Shown piece by piece: positions 10,720 to 22,221 of a stretch of DNA of 64,000 bases. This DNA comes from Prostheceraeus crozeri (lineage: Eukaryota; Platyhelminthes; Polycladida; Euryleptidae): contig CAJQUW010006985.1 in NCBI GenBank assembly GCA_907163375.1, positions 62,001 to 126,000 of the forward strand, in the 5' to 3' direction. The notes under the pieces were generated by a model, which did not search any database, was not told the origin of the DNA, and saw nothing but the letters and a program-made list of their open reading frames with translations. Both the position numbers and the translations under genes were made by a program. Each line of letters starts with the position of its first letter. Position 1 is the first letter of the stretch.

Positions 10720-11530
10720 CTAATATTTTGTGGCCCTGCCCTTATTGTCAATGACATTACCAATTCGTCTAGGCATTGATTCGATGACATCGTTGATTTT
10801 TGACTGATCTAACTTTCTCCACTCTCTTTTTAACAGTGACGTAAGTTGTGATACGCCATCTGTAGGTAGCAGTGTCATTTGGCCAATGTTCATTCGTAAA
10901 ACATTCACATAGCGTTCAGAATTCATGGTTCCTTGCTGTATGTGAAGTTCAGAGCGGCCATTGGTCCAAATGCCAGCCCAAATCAGTAGAGTCGCACCAC
11001 CTTGTACCCGGGGACGATGTAAATGTCTCGGGAATTTCCTGATCAGATTTTATCCATAATCTCAATCGACCATCACTATCCTTCAGACGGACTGATGCCT
11101 CATCAGACCAGACAACCCGATCCCATTGATTTCGCCAGTGACAATGACTCATTGCCCATCTGAGACGTCTTTTTGTATGCTGATCTGATAATTCGATCTG
11201 AGAGGGCCTCTTACAGCTCTTGAAATTCGACTCAATAAGTCTTATACGAATAGTGGACTTAGAGATAGACGAGTCTAGTGCAGCCATCTCAGTTAACGAG
11301 AGACTTGGATCAACTTTAACAAATCTCAAAATTAGGCGGTCTCTACGTTTGGATGTTTTGCGTGGACGGCCAGAGCCCTCTTTACGACAGAGTCGAAAAT
11401 CATTATTATGCCATCGATGCACATTTGTGTAAGGGACATTTAGTCGCTTGCTTGTAGCTCGCAAAGAAAACCCTCGTTCTAGCAAGGGTGACACTTTGCC
11501 TTTTGTGAATGCGATCTCGTTATTGTTCAT
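10720..11530 (-). pseudogene. Tc1-like transposase, internally deleted
   Basis: On the minus strand the N-terminal part (MNNNEIAFTKGKVSPLLERG, then a second helix-turn-helix with GRPRKTS) leads to the first catalytic block VVWSDEASVRLKDSDGRLRLW. The frame is then lost near 11000 and resumes in another frame (SELHIQQGTMNSERYVNVL). The stretch that should hold the second aspartate and the glutamate is missing between LRMNIGQMTLLP and the C-terminal SLLKREWRKLDQSKI. The end (ESMPRRIGNVIDNKG) is intact to the stop at 10720. One frameshift plus a deletion of about 70 codons make it inactive. I could not define its terminal repeats. Confidence 0.85.
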
Positions 11531-11649
11531 TTGTGCTTTGTATTGTTTTCAACCGGTAAGAGATAGATTTCTAGCTGAAAGCAATCAGGAGTGCTGCCAA
11601 CACCACCGCAACGAAGTCAAGAAGCTATGGAACATGAAGTCCAGTTAAT

Positions 11650-12423
11650 CACATGTAGCAGTTACATTATTGTTGATGAATAATGGTGCTATACTGGCTC
11701 TGATTGACCGATTTTCTTTATTTTTGTTTTGCTTGATAGCTTTTGGCTTGTAGAACAACATATTACATAACAAAGGAAGCAAATGTAATTTTATAAGAGT
11801 GAGGTATGATTTTGTGTAACATTGCTAAATGAAGATCAAATTATCTACTACTTTTTTATCTATAACAGGAAAACAACTCAATATTCATGCTTGAAATTTC
11901 CAACAATGATATTAGTAAGCACAACTGACATATCTTCCAAATTTCAGAGAAATTCGTTCAAGTTTGGCGGAGTTAGACAAAGTGGAAGTTAAGGCGATGT
12001 TTAAGGGTGATCCATTTTTTATGAAACAATCGAAACAAGCTGGACATCAAAAGGAATGAATATTTGCCAACAAGCATCCCAACGAATCGGGAATTAAGTT
12101 GATTATCAAGGGAATTTTATGAGTAGCATTATAATGGAAGTCTTCATGAAAAAGTCGCGATATTATTCGTGCTTTTTTGGCTGAAATTTCAAGTTTTTAA
12201 TTCGATTTTCACTGGCATGATTTTATGATTTAATCACTAAATTCGTGTTTCATTTCTTGAATCTGAATAGTGATGTTGACCCACTTACATCTTTCAAAGT
12301 TAATTGAAATAATTGTCTTTGATTATGTGATTTTGCTCTACCAGAGGCAGGTTGCCTGTGATATGATCACGCTTAAGAAAACACTCTTGAGGTTGAGCAT
12401 GAAAGTAATAGGAACCCATCGTA
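11650..12423. other. Gene-free stretch
   Basis: No gene or recognisable element is visible. Confidence 0.45.
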
Positions 12424-12665
12424 TTGCTAATTTAGCAAACATTAAATCTCTAAGGCTGTCATGACACTGAGTATCTGTAAAATGCCATCATTCCTTCTGC
12501 ATTACAATCATGATCACTCAATTCGGTGGCAATTTCTTCAAAACTGCAAAAATTCGCATATCACACGTTGGGTAACAATTTCCAACTACATCTTCTTCGG
12601 GTTCATTTAACAAATTCGAAAGTGCATACACATTGGGGATTTAATAAATGCGGAGTTACCACTCT
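12424..12665 (+). repeat. Dispersed repeat B, copy 1
   Basis: It shares about 230 bp with 57350-57575 in the same orientation. Shared landmarks in order are GCTAATTTAGCAAACATTA, GATCA followed by GGTG, GGTTCATTTAA or GAGTTCATTTAA, and TGCATACACATTGGGGATT. The similarity is diverged but collinear. I see no terminal repeats and cannot name the family; it may be part of a larger decayed element. Confidence 0.55.
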
Positions 12666-15600
12666 TCCTAACATGCCTATTCTATGATTTAAACAGTTTG
12701 ATAATATACGATATTGCGTTGAATGGGAACAAAGGAAAGCTCATAATTTAATGAAATTCTCATGATATGACAAGAATCATCACAGCGCTAATTTAAAATA
12801 CAATATTATTCTTAGTAACTTGAATAATTAATTGAAGTGGTCCTCATGAGGGCTGATGAGGTTCTCCGATCCGTAGGTTTACTTTCTGTTTCTACTGCAG
12901 ATGTCATCGTTATCTACAATGCACGAAACGTGGCATGGCAATTATGAATTCTATGGTGGCCGAAAGGACAATTACATGTACGTCTCCTTATGAAATGATC
13001 AACGTCGGAGCGTTTGTTGGGTATGAATATCATGCAATATTTGAATTGATCACGAATAATACTCGACATCTTTAAGATCACGCGCTCATTCTGATGCACT
13101 AATGAAGATCTCAACTATAAAAACATAACGCGCTGTGTTTCTGAATCCTTTTTCGAGAAATTGTGAAACAAATACAACAAGCTAGGAATTCAGCCAGTTC
13201 AGCAACAATGCCAAAAAATCAATATCCTTAAATGAAGAGAGGAAGTCTTTGCTACATATCGAAACATTTAAAATCTTAATATGTCAATGCATAGTGATAA
13301 ATAAAGCCAGTAACAGTGGAACTAGTTGTAGATGTGATACAGTCGCTTGAATGAATCTGAGGCTATGTGAAAGCAATGAAATGTCACGGAAGAAATATCA
13401 CATTATGTCTGTAATCCATTAATGCAAAAAGGAAAGTTGACATTACTGAGATATCATTAATAATAGGTCAAGTTGATCCCCCTCAACCTTTCTTGTGGCA
13501 GATGTGCGCCGACCGCCGCAGGGTTTACAGAAGCACTGTGAAAAGTGACTCATATTTACGCTAATTATTCAGTTGATCATGTTAAAGTTACAATTTCATC
13601 ATGCTTGAAGTGTAATGAGAACCATTACTCTGCAATTATTCTTGCGATATGCAGCCATTGCACGGCAGAAAAGGAACAAGTATGCATCCTACAAGCAGTA
13701 TTTACTATGCCACACAGATCGCGCAATCAACAATCATCTGCTTCAAATGCATGAATCGACAGAAGAACAATGTTGTAATTTGACGATACTGAATTTGCAG
13801 CCTTGCGATTTACTTATTTGAATGAGAGACAATTATGGAAAAACGCTGAACTTCAATAAAACATTTCAGCAATGCATGGAGAAATAAAGCCCTAAGGATC
13901 TTATGCATGGTTGACACGCCTTTTAGCAAAAAAAGAAAAAAATATTCTAATTTAAAAAACTTGAAACTAAAATATTAACCTTTCAATGTGAAATTTTCTT
14001 CTTTTTTGATGCTTTTTCATTTCTATGTAATTTTCATCCACATCTCAACGACTGATATCGGTCGAATTTCACTGACAAGAACGTCTAGAATTTCATATTT
14101 TCAAATGATCATTATCCCATTAACCTTGTGAAAAAATATGTCACCATGTTCGTTAATATACTAGACATCTTCCCATACATGTTGCTTAATGAAAGTCTTC
14201 CCAGAAAATCGAATACAATACCTTGACTGTAAATAGGCCCACATCAATAAACATCCTAAACATCGTGCACTAAATTTACCGAAAATAATCACGTCCCCAT
14301 CAGTGTGGTAACGATCCGACCCCAACTAAACTTGCATCCACACAAGGACGGCCAGAACTCATATAATAAAATCATGAAATGATTTTTTCCTCTCATCTCA
14401 ATTTATTTACGGGAATGACTCGATGAAAGTGAAAAATAAATTTGCCAACCTCATGAATCTTTTATTACCTGACTCAGCCGTTTGGTCCAAGCTTCTATTT
14501 TTTTTGAAGTGATACAAAGTAGTGAGAGCGCATACAAAAATTTCGGCGCATGTGCGCATTGATGAGGGCACATGATGATTCATAAGAGGCATGAGTAGCA
14601 TCATTCTCGTTCTAGATTTCTAATTTTCGCTTGTGTAGTTCTCGTTTTATTTTTATCACAACATCTGTCGTTTTCATATATTTGGATATTTTGTTATTTT
14701 TAATTATTGAAAAGGGCTCCAAAAGCATTATTGAAAAATTGCCTTACTTAATTTGATTGATGGTTTATAAATGATACTTCTCAAATTCCTGCAGCGTGAG
14801 TAGACGATGATCATGCAATATGCATGTATAAATTATAAAGTGAGTATGATTTATTGCATTATGATTTTACTTGCATTGAAATAAAGAAGAAGACGAACAC
14901 CAATATAAATAAAAATTTCTGGTGCCTATTTTCAGTTTTGCCATGATTACAAGTAATCCAAGAGTCAATTGTAAATAATTGCCGGCTTATGTAATTTGTC
15001 AGTTCCACAAATGCAGCCTCACGCGGAGAAATATATAAAACAAATTGAAGTATTATTGTAGATAAATATATTGGACCGTCAAACTCGATTGCCAAGAAGT
15101 GCCTTTAAGTTTTGTTGCACAAGAATAGAGCCTCCCTTTCAAGGTGCTGTCCCGCTAGTATGCAGCGGCACTTCTATAATGACAGCGACTTAATTTTTCG
15201 CATGAATGAACATCATTTACATTTTTGCGACTTCTTTCTCGAAGATAAAGTGATCCTAAAGCTCACTCTTCAGTCTCCCACGTCCGAGAAATTGTAGTCA
15301 CTCAATCTCGTAGAGGCAACCTCAGCGTCATCATCACATCAACGTCAGCACTTTTCTTACATGTTTTCTTAGAACTAGAAACACTTCGTGACTAAGGTAA
15401 AAGAGGCTATGAGTTCTACAGAATATGCAGTATATGCTAGGATCACTACCGGATACTGGGATTACTAGGATTTCATAGTATAATCCAAGATTCTGCGGAT
15501 GGTACTAAGTGATGCAGAAGGTTCACAGAATGAAATGTTGTCAGAAATTGTTCCCTTCCAGGTATGCAGGCCTACTGCAGTATGCAACTTGTAGTTTGTC

Positions 15601-15844
15601 GTATTCCGAGAGTTGAGCTGAGATGATGTCCACTCATTTTACCTTGTGAGTATCATCTCGTTTAACGACATTTGAAACAAAAACGAAAATGCAAAAATGT
15701 TCCCGTTTCTTTGATAACTTTCGCGTTTGCTAACGAAAACTAAAAGTGCCGAAAACAAAGACGTTTTCTTCGTTTTCGTCAGCGAAAGCAGCACTTGGTA
15801 TGTATACGCTTAAGTATGTATGTAGGCATGAACATGTACACGCA
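12666..15844. other. Long gene-free stretch
   Basis: Over 3 kb of AT-rich DNA without a supported gene. It includes the 110-bp repeat at 14870-14981, annotated separately. A run of cryptic short frames shows no family resemblance. Confidence 0.5.
14870..14981 (+). repeat. 110-bp repeat found permuted at 17.4 and 18.4 kb
   Basis: The first half (from TGCATTGAAATAAAGAAGAA) recurs nearly exactly at 18384-18427. The second half (from GTGCCTATTTTCAGTTTTGC) recurs nearly exactly at 17420-17481. Orientation is the same but the order is reversed. The arrangement is what joining the two ends of the 17420-18427 block would produce. Confidence 0.75.
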
Positions 15845-15900
15845 TATTGATGAAGGAATATGCGGCACTTGCGCATGCATATATCATGTTGATGAAGCTT
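15845..15900 (+). repeat. Two units of a roughly 37-bp minisatellite
   Basis: Two units beginning TATTGATGAAGG and TGTTGATGAAGC are related to the four-unit array at 19727-19875. They share the string AATATGCGRCAC. Confidence 0.6.
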
Positions 15901-15969
15901 TGACGTATGACACGGTGACCGCGCAATACTGAGTTATAAATTTACTGACTTTTTAATGACACTTAGGGC

Positions 15970-17321
15970 CAGGGTGACCACTTTGAAAAAAACAAAAAAA
16001 AAGACCTGGAATATAAGTAGTATGGTAAGCATTGTCAGTCCAAATTTTTGATATTTCATTGTAATTTCACGAATTCGTGCATCTTAAATTGAAAATTATT
16101 ACACGAACTTTGTGAATAAAATCCCACGAAGTTCAATTTTCTTGATATTCAGACTGAGCGCTGCTGAATGACAGGCACATATACGTGAGTATATAAAATA
16201 GCTACTCCTTCAAATGACACGCTCAATTGAATATCATCCTTTAGACATAAGGAAGTGTACGATATCAGTAGCAAGACCACAACTAAAATCCTTGACCATA
16301 AATTCTAACAACTAGAAGTTACATGATAATAGCATGAATTCAAAAGCCTAGATGACCCAAAAATATATTAAAACCCGACAATATCTAAAAAGTACGGGAT
16401 CCGTAAACCCACAACGGAATCTCATAAACAATGAGCTATCTATAGAACTCCGTAACAATCCAATAAAAGCAAGTGATCTATATAACTCTTAAAACAATCT
16501 CTGAAGAGCACGAAATGTCTGTTTTCGTGTTATGGAAAAAAGTGTTTCAATCCTACAATAGAACAATGTTATCTTCTGAACATTTTGTCGATCACGGAGT
16601 TGGAAATCACATTGTCACGTTCCTTCTGAATGTCAAGCAGTTGTCTTCGTTTTGCCTTCAGCTCCTCCAAACGCTGCTCTGCTTTCTCCATTTCTTGATC
16701 AATTTCTTGGAAAGCTCTTTTAGCTTGTGTCGGAGTCTGTCTAACAAAAACTCCGACTTGACGTCTTAGCATAGAGGCTGACTTCGTCCTCGCTTCGTTA
16801 GCAGATTTCTTGCTGTCTTCGGATTTCTTGTACGTCGACCTCGCCCGACGAATCAATTCTATCAATTCTGGACATAATGTGTAGGTCTCAAAAGTATCTC
16901 GATTGAAATAATCGAGAATTCTGCGTACGGAGTTGTACGTTTCCAGGGACATATTCGTTTTGTAATCATCTTCTGCGTGCTTCATACGGGAGAAACCTCC
17001 CTTGCGGACAAAATAGCATGACCCGTTCGACCAAAGCCGATATGCACGGGAAGTCTTTCAACAGACCTGAAGAAGATCATGAATCATGAAAACAATGTAC
17101 AAGCATCACTCGAATACAAGCTTGCTGTTCATGGGAATGATATTTCAGAAAAAATGCACCAGACTGCCTGAGTATACCAAACTGATTGACACATTTCCAC
17201 TCACGTATAGTTAAAAAACTAGACTTCTATAAAAAAGAATAAAAACAGACTTGTCCTAAAAAAAGACCAAAAAATGACCAAAACAGACTGGTCTGTTTAA
17301 AAAGACCGAGTGGTCACCCTG
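15970..17321 (-). mobile_element. hAT transposon, internally reduced
   Basis: Both ends carry CAGGGTGACCACT in inverted orientation. They are flanked by a perfect 8-bp target duplication, CTTAGGGC (15962-15969 and 17322-17329). These are hAT hallmarks. The only coding sequence left is the C-terminal part of a transposase at 16569-16985 on the minus strand, so the 1352-bp copy is non-autonomous. The exact duplication and clear ends suggest a fairly recent insertion. Confidence 0.9.
16569..16985 (-). pseudogene. hAT transposase C-terminal fragment
   Basis: A 138-codon open frame on the minus strand. Just upstream, and in frame with it, GGFSRMK resembles the VERGFS-type motif of the hAT C-terminal dimerisation domain. 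Then come SLETYNSVRRILDYFN and a lysine- and glutamate-rich stretch (QEIDQEMEKAEQRLEELKAK) likely to form a coiled coil. The N-terminal zinc finger and the catalytic DDE core are absent, so it cannot act alone. Assignment rests on the motif plus the flanking hAT ends. Confidence 0.6.
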
Positions 17322-17418
17322 CTTAGGGCCCAGGAGATGCTATATACAGGGATGAGAACGCGGTGTCACAAAAAATCTGGAGGATCTCGTCTAGGATGGC
17401 CCATACGTTACTTTCCTT

Positions 17419-18427
17419 TTTCTTGTGCCTATTTTCAGTTTTGCCATGATTACAAGTAATCCAAGAGTCAATTGTAAATAGTTATGAATCTTAACGCGCC
17501 TACACACTATAGACTCTATACTGCGACTAAAAATACATTGTATTATCAATGCACAAAGGCCACAGATAGTAATTAATCAGAGCTCAACCATATTGAGGAC
17601 AAAACCGCAGACAAAACCTCCAGCCTTTAAGAAGTATAACTCGTAGAATTTTCATGTTTTTAAAGCGTCGCAGACGAAACCTCCAGACCACAGAATTACA
17701 TTGGTTTGCTCTTCCAGTTTACTAGAAGTGAAGACTAGTTCAAAACCAGGCACATGCAAGAACTTAGGAAGTGGTCAATAAGGAATTCCAAATACCCTAC
17801 AGAGATAGGGAAAAAGTCGTGCGTCGCTTGCGGATTGCTGTGAAGTTTATCGAAGTGCCTCGATTGCCTGGTGTCCAAAGCCGGCTGATATTGTTTACCA
17901 TTCGAGAAGGAGCAAGTCGTCTAATTCTGTGATATGCCATTTCGATGTTAAAAACAGACGCGTTACTTCCACTGTAGAAACCGAAGCGCGCGAAGATGAA
18001 TCTAACTATGTGCTCAGCCATTTGGGAGCATAACTATTAGAATTTTTGTGCATTTTTTAAATCGCTGCATGCGAAAACTCCTGGAATCTATAAAAGCATT
18101 TTCTCGGCAATTATATCAAGCAGGAATTACAACTTTTCTGAGCTTTCTGTTATTTCAAAATGTGATGAATTGAGGGAGGGTTTTGTGAGTCTTTTATGTG
18201 AAATTTCTTGGCGTGCATAATGAGTTTCGCAATGTGCTAGTTACAATACATCCCGTACACAGTAAAAAAATGGAATTCTTTACTTCACAATGTGCGGTTT
18301 GCTTCTTGAATACACATACCTACACTATACAACCATAAATGTGGTTTTCATAAAATTAATCGCCATTGCTGCCAATGATGCATTGAAATAAAGAAGAAGA
18401 CAAACACCAATATAAATAAAATTTCTT
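17419..18427 (+). repeat. Circularly permuted repeat block containing dispersed repeat A
   Basis: The block begins with the second half of the 110-bp unit of 14870-14981 and ends with its first half. Inside, 17627-17690 and about 18025-18085 are diverged direct repeats (ATAACT, TAGAATTTT, CGAAA-CTCC). They bracket copy 2 of dispersed repeat A. There is no gene in the block. Confidence 0.6.
17691..17960 (+). repeat. Dispersed repeat A, copy 2 (shortened)
   Basis: It matches 2871 onward and 58671 onward: CCACAGAATTA, CAGTTTACTAGAAGTGAAGA, GGCACATGC, GTCGTGCGTCGCTTGCGGAT, then GTCTAATTCTGTGAT as in copy 3. It is shorter than the other two, with an internal deletion. Confidence 0.6.
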
Positions 18428-19726
18428 GAATAAATAAAATAATGTTCTCATACTAATGCACCGGTATGCAGAATTTCTTCAAGCAAACTCTAATCGGCCT
18501 GTAATTTTAAGTAAGCCCAAACCAGACATCATTCTCCTAAAATGTATACATATATAGATCGCTATGGACTTTTTGCAACACACCGTAGTTAATTGGTACG
18601 TAGTCAGTTTTTCTCATCATGTCTAAGGCATCGGCTAACCAAACCTCTGCTATTCTGAAACTGCTCTTCCAATTAGAAATACTAGATTTATATGGAGAAA
18701 ATAGTTTAGTAATTTGCCATGAAATTTTATGACGACCGGTTACATAGTTTGTGCGGTATAGGAGAGGGGAACTACTAAAGAGCGAAGAACGTACCAAGGA
18801 AACATAAATCACGTAGCGGATATACAACATAAATAATTATTTATGCATTATAATGCATAGTCTAGTCAAAAAAGGTCCAAAATCTTCAAAAAAAGGCCCA
18901 TGAATCATCATAGAAGGGCCCTTGGATAGCCAGAGGGGTTCATGTGTGGCTAGAGGGGACTTATGGATAATATCAATTGTAATACATTGACTAGGGGGGT
19001 TTTATGCAACGCATCATGAAGATGTTTCGTCTGAAGACGGGACCATGCGTTATTCCATGTCCATGAAGATGCTATTCCATCCTCACATACTTTAACCCCT
19101 ACCCCCCTTACCCCTCCTACTTTTATTGCATTTTCTGGCGAATCTCAGAAATGACCCAGATAGTCGTCAAACATCCGAAATTCCGAATAAATCCGGAAAA
19201 TTCTCTTCCCTGAATGCATGAAAGCTGGAACTCATAAAATATGAATCAATTGGGAAATTCTGTATCGTGATCAACTTAAGTTAAATTTCACAATTTCGCT
19301 GTGCGATTGTCTTCATCGATGTAGAGTCCTACCTGATGTCAGAATACCACCAACACAGCATCAAAACCAACCTATTTCAGCGCTCATGGTACACTATAAC
19401 CGGTCCTTAACATCGACGTTCAACTTAACAATGAACTTCATATTCTATAGGCCTTATACATGCATCAATAAATAAAAAATGTCGAAAATACTGAATGGAA
19501 ATTTTAGCATTCCGACGCTGCATCACAATTACAATGGATTAGCTAGATTCTATAAAAACGCATTATCAGTAATTAGCCAATTAAGAAATTCATTCAAAAT
19601 ACTGAAATAAGTAATTCAGAAAAAAATTACAAGATTTCTCTTGGAAAGAATCTAACTTTTGAAATTTTGCTGACAAGCACAGACATTTACTGACCGCGTC
19701 AACATGACATGAGTATACGTGCGGTA
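18428..19726. other. Gene-free stretch
   Basis: No gene seen. The region 18860-19000 has several short GGCCC and AGAGGGG runs without clear periodicity. Confidence 0.45.
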
Positions 19727-19875
19727 TATTAATGAAGTAATATGTGACACATGAACGCACGTGTATTGATGAAAGAATTTGCAGTGCATGCCCATGCCAT
19801 GTTGATGAAGCAATATGCGACACATGAGCACGCGCATATTAATGAAGAAAAATGCCCCGAATGCTCATGTTCGCA
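19727..19875 (+). repeat. 37-bp minisatellite, four degenerate units
   Basis: Units start at 19727, 19764, 19800 and 19837 with TATTAATGAAG or TRTTGATGAAR. Each continues with an AATATGYGACACATGARC-like string and a CGCA-rich spacer. The array happens to stay open in one forward frame, but the frame is a by-product of the repeat. Related units occur at 15845-15900. Confidence 0.75.
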
Positions 19876-20601
19876 TATAATGAAAATAACAAAAGATGAC
19901 ATAGCATACATTGACAATGTTGAGATTAATAATTTTTAACAGTTCACTCATTTAGATACGCGAAAAAGTGATTCACGTTCTGCTGCAGGAGAAACTAAAG
20001 AGAATTTCCATGCACTCATCTACATCGTCGCTCCATGAAATGCAATGCTACATCATTATTTCTGCCGCAGCCTTTTTTCAACAGTAATAAAGAAACTGCA
20101 TTGTTGCATATCAAGAAAGCAATTAAAATAAAATAGTAAAGAAGAAAAATAATGATTATAATGAAATTTTAATCACTAATAAATAATAAAACAAAATATG
20201 AAGATAATTGATGGTACACATAATAATAAGTTAAGTATATCATTTTTACTAGAACGTTCGACCAGTTCAAAAAATCAACTAAATATGGCAAAGGGCTCGC
20301 TTCAGTTTTGTCTGCATCAGACGTTGCACGGCTAAGTTTATATGCAGAATCGATTATCTCTTCGCTCATTTTCGTAATAAGCTTTCCATGCTAATGCACT
20401 CGCAGTTGAAACTATAGATCATGCCATGAATGATCGAGGTGTTCATAAACGGCTGTCGGTGATCATCGACTTAACCTGAGACAACAGAATAGTTGACTTA
20501 CAGTTGAGCATACACATTTATAGGCTGAGTCGTAAAAAACCGCGTTTTTTCCTTAAATCTTTATTATCAATTACAAAGTCATTTCAAAATTCACGAATTC
20601 C

Positions 20602-21983
20602 CTAAACATAGTCACCTCTGGCTACAATAATTCTTTCCAAGTGCTCTTCCAGTTCTTTCAATGCCTTTTCCATTCGAAGTGCTGTCAATTTTGGAAGTTC
20701 TTCATTCAAAAAGTCATGGATTTCATGCACAACAACGAAATCACTTTTTCTTACGAATTCCAGTCTTGGGAAAGCGTAGCAATAGCATAAATTACAGTCA
20801 GGACTGTAGGGTGGTTGCTTTAATAACCGTACATTTTTTTCAATCAGGAAATTTGTGGTGATTGCAGATACGTGTGGTCGTGAATCAGTCGAACGTTTTG
20901 AAACAATATGTGCTGAGGCAATGTCTTCAGATGATTTTCCAGATTTCTTAGGAATTGCACGTATCTTTCGTTGATAGTCTCGCATTGACGCAAGATCTCA
21001 AAGTAATGGTGGTCTGTCGATTCGAAGTGCTGTCAATTTTGGAAGTTCTTCATTCAAAAAGTCATGGATTTCATGCACAACAACGAAATCACTTTTTCTT
21101 ACGAATTCCAGTCTTGGGAAAGCGTAGCAATAGCATAAATTACAGTCAGGACTGTAGGGTGGTTGCTTTAATAACCGTACATTTTTTTCAATCAGGAAAT
21201 TTGTGGTGATTGCAGATACGTGTGGTCGTGAATCAGTCGAACGTTTTGAAACAATATGTGCTGAGGCAATGTCTTCAGATGATTTTCCAGATTTCTTAGG
21301 AATTGCACGTATCTTTCGTTGATAGTCTCGCATTGACGCAAGATCTCAAAGTAATGGTGGTCTGTCTGTGATAGAGCCAAGATAAACATGACTTTTGCTT
21401 CCATGGGTGTTCTTTTGGCAGTTTTAACAGGAGAATCGCCACCTGGAGTAACCCAGCTTCCGATAGTATTGCGTGGATTCATATTTCGCAGGTAAATCCA
21501 TTTCTCGTCTATTGTAATCAAATTCTTTCTTGTTAAACGCGACTTCAGTTGTTAGAGCATATCTTGGTACTTTTCATACCTGACGGCCTTGTTATATGGA
21601 GTCAATTGATGAAGAACCCAACGAGTATGAATCCACATCTTCTCCAGATTTTCGCTTAGGATTCTCTGTACCATTGATTGAGTGATGTCAACAGTTCGTG
21701 CGATTGCTCTTGTTGACAAGCTGTTGTTATCATCAATCAAGCGTTTGATTTCTTCTACTTTTTTATATCTTTCGTCGGAGTAATTTCTGCCACTACCATC
21801 GATTCGGCTGAAAGTGCATCTGTTTCCTTCTTTGAATTCTTTGCATAATTCTTGTATCTTTCTGACACTTAATGATTGATCTGGCTAGGACTGCATTAGG
21901 ATCGTGTGGATTTTTGTCGCTGTATAGTTGCACCTTCTGACAGATTCAATTAAGAAATACATTTTTTCTTTCGTACATTCCAT
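20602..21983 (-). pseudogene. Mariner-type transposase, broken
   Basis: The likely start is MECTKEKMYFLIES at 21983. The N-terminal helix-turn-helix (DNNSLSTRAIARTVDITQSM) is followed by LITIDEKWIYLRNMNPRNT, with the first catalytic aspartate. The second block is IHDHT and the third is LKQPPYSPDCNLCYCYAFPR. There the residue at the DD34D third-aspartate position is tyrosine, so catalysis should be lost. Frame breaks lie near 21880 and near 21550, where a stop follows YEKYQDML. The C-terminal half appears twice because of the tandem duplication at 20671-21366. The C-terminus (ALKELEEHLERIIVARGDYV) is intact. Confidence 0.85.
20671..21366. repeat. Perfect 348-bp direct tandem duplication
   Basis: Two adjacent copies with an offset of exactly 348 bp were read as identical throughout. 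The length is 116 codons, so the duplication preserves frame. It covers the part of the mariner gene around the second and third catalytic blocks. It is either very recent or an assembly artefact. Confidence 0.9.
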
Positions 21984-22221
21984 GCTGAATGCCAGTATTA
22001 TTGCCAATTGAGATGATATTGTCAAAGTGGCTAGAAATCTTGCAATGTAGAATTTAAATAATTTATCATAGATGAATTTACTACAATAATCGATACGACT
22101 ATGTCGATATCTGCTCAATTTGAATGCAATTTTATGTCTTCTTGTTGACAACAATTTATATAGTCATTTATTATAGTCGCTTTCAATGAAAAAAAGGCGG
22201 TTTTTTACGACTCAGCCTATA

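Larger units (their letters stand above)
20521..22219 (-). mobile_element. Mariner-family transposon with internal 348-bp tandem duplication
   Basis: Terminal inverted repeats start TAGGCTGAGTCGTAAAAAAC at the left, with the complement at the right. TA target duplications lie at 20519-20520 and 22220-22221. The length is 1699 bp, or 1351 bp without the duplicated 348 bp, the normal size for mariner. The transposase runs on the minus strand and is broken. Confidence 0.9.

Noticed and set aside
19751-19939. Open frame rich in HAHA and HEHAH peptides
   Set aside because: It is produced by the 37-bp minisatellite and not by a gene.
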